DNA from: Haliclystus octoradiatus
Lineage: Eukaryota > Cnidaria > Staurozoa > Stauromedusae > Haliclystidae
Assembly (NCBI GenBank): GCA_916610825.1
Contig: OU744447.1
Span: forward strand, 22,574,962-22,638,961
Length of the DNA: 64,000 bases
Reading direction: 5' to 3'
The translations under genes were made by a program, and so were the position numbers. A model generated the notes under the pieces. It was not told the origin of the DNA and searched no databases. It was given only the letters and a program-made list of their open reading frames with translations. Shown in pieces: positions 42,118-54,100 of this stretch; within the stretch, counting starts at the first letter, position 1, and each line of letters begins with the position of its first letter.

Positions 42118-45100
42118 TATATAATATTGAACATTTTATTACCTTCAGGATCATTCCATGTCTCAAACAGTTTTAAACGGACACTGTCTGGTTTCACTCG
42201 TATGCCTTTTTGATTTAAATAACTGAATTGTAATTCTGCAGACTTATCACATGTTGGTAAATACTGTGATGATTCCCTAAATAAAAGAAAAGAACAAACA
42301 TATCACACAGATACATCGATTCCCCTGCTTAAACCAGTCCATGAGTTCATGGATTTCTTTCACAGGGGCTGTAGTATTTGTATCAGTTGGGAATATTACA
42401 AAGTAATGTAATGTAAAGTATATACATAGCCATCCATTTACAAGAGTTGGGACACGGTTTCATGTGCCGCTATCGTCTTCTATTGGACAGATGCCAGTCA
42501 TATGATTTTTTGGACACCATTTGTGTTCTTTTGGAACCAGGTTTCTTGTTTGGCTTTCGGTATTCAACAGGCATACTTCTCCACATAAACTATACTGTGT
42601 AGTAGTCTGTACTGTTATTAGGGGGAGAGTGATTGACATAGATTGAATAGATGACAATTTTATAAGGATTATATAAGATTATGGTATGTTTGTTTACAAG
42701 CAAAATTATGAATTGCATTGGAAATGTTAGCTACGGTTATTATAATCTTGACAATATTTCCAAATTCGAACTGTTTCCATTAACAATATCATTCAGCTAT
42801 TATTACCTATTTCTGTACAAATATTTATTAAATAACTTTTACCGAGAAATGACCTTTTCGGTCTTATATTGAAAGCTACTGTACTTCACATTCATGTTCA
42901 TGTACTGTAGAGCATTGTTATATTGGTTGTGACTGGGGAACACACCTTCTTAACTCAAGTAATTCAGATTACTCTTCTTGACTTTTGCATATGCCTAACC
43001 TTGGTACAACTAACTGCACTACTAACGAACTAACTGAACTAAATTAGCAATCCATAATCAAGGCTACATGTTGCATACACTTGATACTGTATTCCATTAT
43101 TATAATAACTTACCCGTGAGATAAAATGGTGATTGATTCTTTCTCAATTTTCAGCTGAGGAAATGCGATTTCATAAAAGTTTTCGGCACACCTAATAAAA
43201 TAGAAATGAAAGTAGCCATAGATTATGAAAAATGTTATTATAATACATTCAATTATATAAATATCATGCAGAGTTGTAAATCATAATTGACACACTTGTA
43301 TAAAACTATCGAGGAACAGCTCATACATTTTTAATTAATAACTGCTAATAAGATGTCTTTAACTGTCATGCTAGTCAAGCAATTTTACAAACCACTCTGT
43401 ATGGAAAACATGCTATGCAGAAACCTTTTATGGACTGTTGAGGTTGATGGATTGTGAATTTTGTGAACTATTCATGCCAAATACTGATTGGCTTAGGGGA
43501 CAAATGTATTTCTTTGTAATTAGACCATGAACGTTTAATTTGCTTTGCATATTCATGAACAGTTCATGAAAGTCTATTTGCCAGTATCTTACTGAAAAAT
43601 TCATGATTGTGTGTAACTGCTGAATCTTCATGAGAATTTCAAAACAATTGGGCAATTTCATGTTTATAAACTCACAAACTTTTTACAAAAGTTCAAGATG
43701 AGTTGACTAACTGTGTCTTCTTGACAGTTATCAAAATTTCAATTTCAGAGCATCGAAAATACAAGTCTCGTTCTCCTGAATTCTAGAACATGATATTCAA
43801 ACAAGAGTTATTAATGTATGTGATATTCATGTGTGAAACGAGGCCGCAGGGCCACTCAGGGTTCAGTGACGTTGTTACGAGATTACAATATTCCAATTGT
43901 TTTAATACTGGGACTGATTTGGAACCATTGTTATTCTATTGTAACATCACGAATTTGAGATCATTTTGAGTTAAACATTATTGAAACACTGATTCAAATA
44001 ATAATATTAATAGTAATAAATTGTTTTCATATAGCACACATTAACTTTGTTCACAGCGCTTTACATATGAATTCAATTGAAAATAAATGTGATTACCCCA
44101 GATTATATATCATTTAAAAACTTTTCAAATAAATATGTTTCTATACTTTTTTTAAACTGTTCAATTGTTTTAGCTTTACTGATAACCAGAGGGATAGCAT
44201 TCCATAATCATACTGAAAATGCCCTTCAACAATAAAATTTTGTTCGGCCTCTTGGCTGATGTAACAACTCATTGTGTGTGGAGCGTAATGTCCTAGTATG
44301 AATTTCATATTGCATCTTGGTTGAAAGATAGTTACGAGAAAGTCTGTTTAGAGATTTATAGACAGTTAACAAGATTTTAAACTTAATTCATTATTTAACT
44401 GGTAGCCGATGTAGCTCTATCAAAGTTGGATTGATGTGTTTGTACTTGGGGACTCTTGTGACAATTCTCTTAGCAGTGTTCTGAGTATACTGTATTGAAT
44501 ATTCAAGCAATGAATAAACAATTATGATGGTGATGGTTGTGATCAGGGCGTGACTACCGGTACTTGAGAATGTACTCAATTGCCAGGGAAACGTCTCAAC
44601 AGTCCAAATATGTGAATGGTTTACTGATTTGCTGACGTAAGAAAATAGCTTCAAAAGAACTCCTGTAATCTACACTAAAGGGAAACTAATTACATTGGAC
44701 TTGATCAGATTGAAGATTGAATTTTTACTAGTATTTAGAAAATTAAAATTTGTATAAAGGACATATTCAAAGCTTGTGTTTCTTGTGCCTACCGCGTAAA
44801 ATGACCCTATACATTTCATAGCCAGTTCATATTTTTCCTTGATTTCTGTTTGTTTTTTGGTGAAATATCCCTATTTCTTTCATAAAAACTTCATCAACAT
44901 TTCGGGAAATGTTCATGAAAAGTTCATGAACAAATGGACAATTTTCCGTTCATGAAATCATGGACTTATGTGTAACAGCATATTGTTTGAATGGTTCAAA
45001 TGCTGGTGTCGAATTGCTAAGAAATTTTTGCTATTTTAGATTGGTATGGAGCTTTCAAAATGGCTTGTCTATAATTTAATCAACATTTAACAATTATCTA

Positions 45101-48100
45101 ACCAGATTGAGCACGACACTAAGAATTATCAGGTTGAGTTGCGTGTTATCACGCACCGAGGCCTGATAAATTCTCAGCGTTGCTCGAAATCAAGTTTGAT
45201 AATTCTTTATTATTAATCCATACCTTGATTAATCCATGAAATATTCAAGAACTGAACTGCGTTTTGAGAAATATTACAAATTCATCGCAACAAGTTTGTT
45301 TAAATATGTCTTCATAATTTAGAGACTTTAACGCTATCGATTTGATTAGATGGAGACTTTTGCATTTCGTTTTCCTCTTTGTAATTATTCACATCTTTCT
45401 TATCGAATAAACTTAATAGCTTAGCTTCTGTTAATGTATTAAATCTTTATTTTGAAAAATGAAAAATTTGAAAAACAAAGTTTTTCTATCACATCAGTCT
45501 TGAAACCTTGGAGATGCTATTGTCTTGACATATTGTCGCGACCTAATTGTCTCGAGCTCTACCTTATTTTCTCGGATTATTACGTCACGTTCAGAAGACA
45601 CTAGGAATTGTCAGTGTTTGATTAACCATTAAGAAGCAGAAAAAGTTTGAAAAAATTTTCCATTAATAATAAATATACTTACAACAGTAATTGTATTCTA
45701 GCTACTGGACAACACTTCATATTATAACTCTGCTCTGGCAATTAGATTTTTTACTCGGTAACTCAACATACCATTTCTTAACAAGTTTTTCACGTACTCT
45801 ATCGTATGCAAAAATACGATGACTTTGGTTTAACTTGATCTTCTTTTTCTTCGCAAGTTGTTTTGCCATGTGGAGTTTAAACATAGGATCGACTTTTCCT
45901 ACAGCAGCAGTAGACTTTCGAACACGACAACGACGCCCTTCAGCATCAGTAGACATCTAGAGGATAAATCATACAATTAATAGCTGTTGTATCATAACGC
46001 CTTACAACAGTTGAGAGCCTTACAACAGTTTTCGACAAAACATATTTTGTTCTGGGAAATAGATTTTTTCACAAAATATCTTGGAATGTTTTGATTATAC
46101 AACAAATAAAATCTTCTTGTTTTTAAGAACAATAAACTTAAATTGACGTTGATGAAACATAGAGGATATACAAACTTCCGTTTTTAGTGGAAACAATTAT
46201 TTTGGAAAAGGGTTACCACACTCTTGCAAATGTTTGTATTCATATTTACTAAACTAGACAAAAGTTGGGAGACACGCGGAAAGTTGAGAATTGCTAGCAT
46301 GTGGTAACCCTTTAGTATTAGAGTGTAATAATGGATTGAGTTAGCATAGATATAATAGATTACATATTTAACAGTTATCGATGGAAGATGAGATGATTAT
46401 CGGCTGATAACGACTGAGGTCCACCGAGGTCATTACCAGCCAATATTCATCGACCCTGAGATCAATAACTATTTTAGTCAATGATTAACTGGTCAATTTT
46501 GTAACATATAATCATAATATGAATTTTAATGTATTTTAATGTATTCATCAAAAAACAATTATCCATTGCGCCTTTGTGCCTTACCGTAAGAAACAACGGA
46601 GTGGTCAATACAGCTTTAGAATTGACTGCAGTTCGACCAATCAAATTGCTCCATTTTCGTATTGACTTGTTACTCAATGACTGAAAGTTAATTAGTCAAA
46701 CAATGATCAAGTCAACTTACTTGCTGATCAGAATCATTGTCACTTGCATTGTTTGAATATTCTGAATCATTTCCACTATCATTACATAAGTCATTAGCAG
46801 CCGCATCCAAGTTATATCGTTTCTTTCTTTTTCTAGATAATAAATGTTACACAAATCAACATTGGTCTTATAGTTTAGGAACAGCGCCGGATTAACCCGT
46901 AAGCTAAATAAGCTTCAGCTTAGGGCCCTTCGTTTTTGAAGGGCCCCTTAAAAAAAATCAATTTGTAACATAGTATTATTTTAAAAGTTGAAATTAATGG
47001 AGGAATTCAATAACCAATTATAATGAGAATTAGGGCCCTTTGTGGTTAACTGTCTACTGATTTTAATAGTATATTAAATGCTAATCGAATAGCAACAATT
47101 CGAATAATACTTTTCAAAAGTAGGCCTAAACATTCAACAAATGTTTTCATCATTCGATCTTGTTTTGAATAGTGTAAAGTTAATTTAAACAGCAAAACAA
47201 AATGGGTTTGATAAAACAAATAATACTGTGTCTTTTGTAATCACTTAAAATCTTTTTAAATACTGCAAAACCATCATTCTACCACTGCAATAACACAGAG
47301 CTTCCAACCTTTGGAGTCTCAAAATAGGGAGGCTTGGGTGCCGAAGGCATCCTCCCCTAGGGGTCTGGGGGCATGCCCCCCCCGGGAAAATTTTCCAGCA
47401 GTTATGCCTAATTAACAGCTAATGCTGCAATCTGTTCGAATTTTAGCAAAAACAGTCACCCAGAAATTCACTCAGTTGATTGACTTTGAAAACAAGAGGG
47501 TTTAGTTAGTCACATGGAGTAGTCACCAGAGCTTCATTATATTCAAAATGGCTGCTAAAAACGGAGAAGAACGTAAATGAATTATCGTAAGGCATTCCCA
47601 GCCTTCATTTCAGAATTTCAGAGTCTAAACTGAATAGAAAAGCGTACACAATATTTTGTTACACAAATTTATATTATTTAGGACTTAATCTTGAAATATG
47701 CTGGACAAAAAAAGACTTCATTATATAATTTATTTTGTAAATAACAAACACGTGAATTATCGGGAGAATTTGGGAGCAATCGGGAGAGCGGGAGTTTGCT
47801 TTCGAAAGCGGGAGACTCCCGATGGGATCGGGAGGGTTGGAAGCTCTGATAACAACATTTTATTTTTGCGTGAATAGTTTTTCTTCGGACAAAAATAAAA
47901 TGGCGACTATGAAAATTCAAACTGAGATGATAACTTGAAAGTGAGGCTAATTCTATGTTTGTCACGCCCATTTTAGGGCCCTTTGGAGAGAGACTGCTTA
48001 GGGGCCCTGAAATGTTAATCCGGCGCTGTTTAGGAAACAAATTATGCCACAAAAAACCTGAATCAGCAAATCACAATGAAACCAATTTGCCAATATCATG

Positions 48101-51100
48101 AATTCTGTTTTCATGATTCTGACATTGCGTCTGAGACTGTATCAACCGAGCATCGATAGATTTATAAGTGCCTCTGTTTTAAATTATGTTGACTAAATGT
48201 ACTTCTATTGGATGTTTATATGATTTACATCTCTTTGATGCCCTGTGGAAATTGAATTATTTCCGATTTCATGCAAAAAAAAATGTTGAAGTGATTCGGA
48301 TCAAATTAGAAATTTTAGTTTTGGATCGGATTATGATTATGATTATTGCTTCGGATCGGATTCAGATCACTATCGCATTCGTACCCGTAATCAATTTTCT
48401 GTAAATCCTATCGGATGCACAACTTTACATAATTTCTTTCCTTGACCTCAAGATGGTTATCATGAATGATATTGTTGTCTATTATCATGTTTATATATTG
48501 TCAGGGTATTCGCTAATAAAGTGATTGATTACTGTAATCAATTAATTTTTCAGTAATTTCGACCTGTAATCAATTACTTTTCCAAAAAAGTAATTTTGTC
48601 AGTAATCGTTACTATTATTGGTAAAGGTAACAGATTACTTTTTAGTTGGTTGCCTAGAAATTACTGACTAAACTTTCCTTGTTTGGATTAGCTGAAAACA
48701 TGCGTTACTCTTTTGAAATATGTAATTCGTTTCAATGGTACCACACCAGCAATAGTTAAAAACTTTTGAAACACAGTAACGATAATTGTAATCACCCACC
48801 AATCGCTTAAAGTAATTGAAACGGTAATTGATTACAAAAATATCAGTAATTAACAGCCATATTGTAATCTTAACATCTCAACATGGTGACTAAAGAGTCA
48901 ATTAGCAAAATATTTTTTTTTACATTTCTACATTTTTACATCAATCTCGTAGTTTATTTATCAAAACAAAATGAATCTTTCCAATTTGACGTCTTTATTA
49001 TTATTATTATTATAAGTTTAATATTTTACGAGGAAAAACTTAACTCATCATTGATGGTTTTCAGTAGGTTCCTCACTAATAACCTAAAATACAACTCAAC
49101 TAATATAATTAATTAATTGATTTATAAAGAGAACAATTAACCGTATATTTAAACAATTGAAGAAAAAACGTTGAAATAAGTTAATAAAATTTAGTAAAGT
49201 AAATTAAGATAAAATAGAATAAAATAGAAGCTATTACTGCATGTATAATGTTTCATTTAGGCAAACATTGAACTTTTAAAATTGTTTCTGAATAAATCAA
49301 AGGTTTTGATGGATCTAATATCGGTCTCTAACGAGTTTCAGTATTCTGTACGCTTAAATATTGGTCTTTCCGACTTCAAGTCATAACTTGCTATTGTTCG
49401 TCAGGGATCTCCCCCATTAATCCCCCAATCCAGCACAGCAACGCAGGTAACACATTGCTAGTACTAAATGCATGAATGATGCTACTGTATTTATCTACTT
49501 TTTATCTTCTCACCTTTTTGGACGATCAGTAATGCTCAAATCCGCATTCTTTCCATCATTCTATGGATGATAAGAACAAACCATTCAAAGATAAAAAAAA
49601 GCTTAACAAAAACATAAAGTAAGGAAATTGAAGATATGATAATTAAAATCGAAATATTGAAAAACATTTGCAACTTATTTACAATCGAATGTTTGTACAT
49701 TGTTGAATCCAGTTGAAAGTCTTCCATATTGACACCACTGTTTACTACAGTGTTAGACCTTTTAAAATGAATTCTTGTAGTAAGCGATACAACAGAGCAA
49801 ACTAATTTACTTTGTGTTGTCTTACAGTCTACTTGTGCCAGGGAGTTTTGACTAATTGCTATGGTAGGCAGGGTCCGACAAAAGTAGGAATCCTGGAAAC
49901 CTAGAATCCGGAAGGTTAGAGCAGATTCAGAAGAAAATTGATATTTTACATGATGCATTGGTCAAACTTCAACAAAAACATTCAAAAGAAAATTTATAAA
50001 TGACTTTAGGATTCCAGAATGCTGGTCCTTTCGTCAGACACTAATGATAGGGCTTACCCCTGTAAAATGTTAAATGGTCCAATTTTATGAACTTTTTTAT
50101 GAAGTGGTCATGAACTGTTTATAATGCGTCCATGAGCATTTCATGAATTCAACAGTTTGTTTGCAGGAGTAGCATCTCACAGTGTTACAGAGGCAGCAAA
50201 TACCTATTTCCATGACCTAGTATGCAAATACTGCTACGTATGTTGTTAAATTGTTTTCTGTTGTTGTTGTTGTATAGTATGTATAGTATTCATAAACTCT
50301 ATAGCGTCTCTCAATAGACAAGCAAATTTTGCTTACGAGATGACGTCAACCACTGTATATCATATTTCATAAATCAATGTCTTTAGCCTGTAAATATCTT
50401 TTTATCATGTGGTTGAAATAAAATTCTATTCTATTATGATCGTCTGTTTTGGGAGATATCAAAATGTTTCTGCATTACATCAGAAGTAATACATCAGTAT
50501 TTTTAGGACGTTAATAACTTGAAAGTCTTACAAAACTTTAGCATTTGAGCTTAACTTGAACTAAGCAAATTATGAAATGCGTCATCAGTTGAATATAGCA
50601 TAACAGAGAGTAGCTCATGGAAGGCGCGTTATACTTATTTTATTCATGAGTGCGACGTATCATAAAACGAACATGATACTAAACAACGAGTGAATAAAAT
50701 CAGTAGGACGTCCTTCCCATCAAGTTTTCTTTTTATATAGCAAGCGAGATTTGAACTCTTCAAATCATTAAGCATAAACCTTGCTTTTATTTGAATAAGG
50801 TTTGCATAAACTTCATCAAATTCATCACATAACTTTTACTACTTTAGTAAATCAGTTAAATTTGAATGAAAGACCAAATTCATGAAAGCTCAATATCATT
50901 GCTGCCTTTCCAATTAGAAATTGCGTGAGTGACCACTATAAACAGGTGACCGCTGTATAGAGATGACTGAAACAACAGGTTGGCTGTAGATGAATTCTAC
51001 AGGCATCATTCATATAGCTTTACCAAATTACAATCTGAGTGACGTAATGATGACTCTGTTCATTCTTATATAATTGTATTTTTAACATTGAATAAATGCA

Positions 51101-54100
51101 GTAAATAGTTGCTTTAAATATCGACAGGACAATTAGGAATAATAGTTACATGATTATGGTTTTCGATTCTTTCTTTGTTAAAAAATTATTGCAACGGTTT
51201 TACAAACTCTTCTTAGGACTTGCTAAAACTCTCAATTAAAATACAAAGTCCCATAAATCAAAAAAATAAATTGTTGCTTACAAGGTTTTTTTTTTTTTTT
51301 TACATCTTCATGCGATACGGGACGTTACACTACTTTTAATAAGTTATATCGGTTTACTCACATGAGAAAAGTGTTAATACTGATTGGCTGAGGCTATACT
51401 ATGACATCATACAAACATGAAATATGTTCATATGTGAAAAACCTCACTTGTTATACAGTGTAGTAATAAATCTATATACCGTATATTATGATTTTGAATT
51501 ACAGTTTACCTGTTCAATATCAGCAGCACATGAATGACCTTTGAATCCAGCCATACTACGGTATATCTTTCCGCATCTAAGGCATTTCTTTGAATATTTA
51601 CATTCATTTGCATGTTTAATACAATCAATAACAGAAAACAACTTTTCTCCACATTGTTCATTAAGACAAATTGCCTCGTTTTCATTAGTTAGTTGCTCAA
51701 ATAATATATAAACCTGTTGAAAGATCATCATAGATAATAATAGTTAATAATATTTGGTATTTATCTTATCCTCTGCAAATTCATAACAATTTCATACAAA
51801 TTTCATGAGCAATGGAAAATTCATGAATTACATTAAAGGGTTACCACACACTTGCCGTGTTAGTGTTCATATGAACTACACAAAGAATGTTGGAAGATTC
51901 GAATGAAGTGCTGAGCATTCAAGGCAAGTGCTTTCAACACTTCCCGAGTGTCTTCCAATTTTACTTAGTATAGTAAACATGAATACAAACATTTGCAAGC
52001 ATGTGGTAACTGTTTTTTACATAAAACAACTGAAAGTCTCATTAAAGTAAAGTATGATTTCCGCTAAAGAAATCCTTCTGAGAAATCCAAAGCAGATAAT
52101 TAAATCTGATTGAAATATTCAAGAATTTTTTGAATGTTGTTCTAGTGATTCAATTGGCTAATTCCGGTGTTGGGATCAGACACACCAAAACAACTTTATG
52201 TTAGAGATAAACACAACCAAACTATCTGAAGAATTGTAAATAAAAAATATAAAATAAGTTAGCATTTCAGTTTGTTTGGCCATAGTCTGGCTATTTCGAG
52301 ACGAATTCAAAAGTCCCACAAAGCCGCCACAAAGCTTGCAAAACCGGAAAATGAGAAATGAGACTATTAGAATCATAGCATTCTAAAAAATCAAAAGTGG
52401 TTCAAAAGTATATCATAAAAAATTAGTTTGTATGTAAAAATATGTTTTATATCACAAAAGGTTTACCGGTACTGCATGGCATGCTTTTCTGAGGCTCTCT
52501 CGTGTCATAAAATTTTGTTGTCAGTTTCGTTGCTGTTTTGCTTTGTTTTTGCCTATATTAATTGATTTATGTGCATATGTGAAACGAAGCATATGCATTT
52601 TCAGCCATTGAAAAGTCGGAAATTGAAGATCATTGTTGACGCATGCGTAGAAGGCAAACAATTTACTCAATGCTTTGAGCAAATATACTAACATTTAACT
52701 ACTCTAACAATAGACAGGGGCATATCTGTTTGATCAGTAATACAACAAGAACATTCATACATTTTTGGCCTGGTTGTGGAGATGGCAGAGTTGGCATTTT
52801 ACTCTAATGGTTGCAGATTGCTGTGTTACAGTATTGTATTATTGCATTGGTGACTTACCGTTGCATGGCAAGCTCTAAAGTGTGCATTGTGTGCTGCCAA
52901 TCCCTTTAAATCAGCAGAACATAGCCAACATGTCAGTTGTTTGTCAATTATTAATCTGCCAACATGACTAGGAAAGTTGCATTCATAAAACATATGGAAG
53001 TACATATAACATGAAGAAGAAAACACGACTCCGCAACCAATATTAGGACATATGAAATCGTATTTTTGGCATTTCTGTCTCCATTCCTCAACAGATTGTT
53101 TCTGAAAAAAAAACACTACAGTGAACCTTGTATATAACCGCCAGCTATTAGAGATTGACCACTGTATGCAGGTGGCCTTTATATACAGGGTTGATTCAAT
53201 AATTATTTAGACATTGCAAGAGTGACCACTATAGGCAGGTGGACGCTGTATAGAGGTGACCGTTACAACAAGTCGACTTCTACAGACAACATCCATATAG
53301 ATTTACCACATTACAATCTTAGGGACTTAATGATGACTCTGTTTCTATATAATTGTCATTACATTCAGACATGAGAATTGAAATTTCCAAAATAGTCTGA
53401 AATCTACATTATCTTGATAAATTTCAATGGACTTGAATGGGAAAAAGAAAGAACAAGAGTTTCACAATTCCTAAAATATCTGAAAGCTAAAAGTCTGAAA
53501 ATTCTCATGTCTGTTACATTACAGCAATAAATACAACCAACAATTTTATTGAATCGAGGGTATCAATATGGCATATGAGGCATATCAGAAAGTGGCATGT
53601 GTTGTTTGGCAAAGCAAGGTTTACCACAGTAACGTTAGCAATAAACATTTTGATTTATCTATGAAAAATGTTTTGATTAATAAGGTTGATTAGAAAACAA
53701 GCGATAGAATAGCCACTATAAGGAGTAAAGAATTAGCAAGATGGCTGTCGATTGCGACTGAATGTGTGTGTTTTAGCACTCTTTTTACTTTTAAAAACAA
53801 TAGATGTATCACGTATAGCAAGTTCTATCGCCGTCATGGCATAAAAATTACTGATTATTCTTGACCATGCAATATTACTCAATAGCTCTCCAATTTAATG
53901 GCAAATGCGTATTTATTGAAGCAGTTTTCTTATTTTATTTCCATATTTTGATTTGCATCGTGGCGTGAAGATTATTGAATTATTCAAAACTTCTAGACAT
54001 CAACAACGTGAATTCAAAATCAAGGCGCGATCTAATTTATTATACTACTTGTGAATATTTCTCGATCTATTCAAAGTCATTTTATTAATTCATTTAAATG

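Noticed and set aside
45717..45956. A stand-alone 79-residue basic protein starting MSTDAEGRR
   Set aside because: A good acceptor precedes the Met, a GTATGT donor precedes the stop, and both joins continue the GTF3C2-like frame.
47678..48052. 124-codon minus-strand frame
   Set aside because: It spans the ends of the two nested non-autonomous hAT-type elements and has no transposase motif.
49536..49958. 140-codon minus-strand frame with a hydrophobic C-terminus
   Set aside because: It overlaps the true exon 9 in another frame and runs into a MITE at 49869; no domain or splice support.
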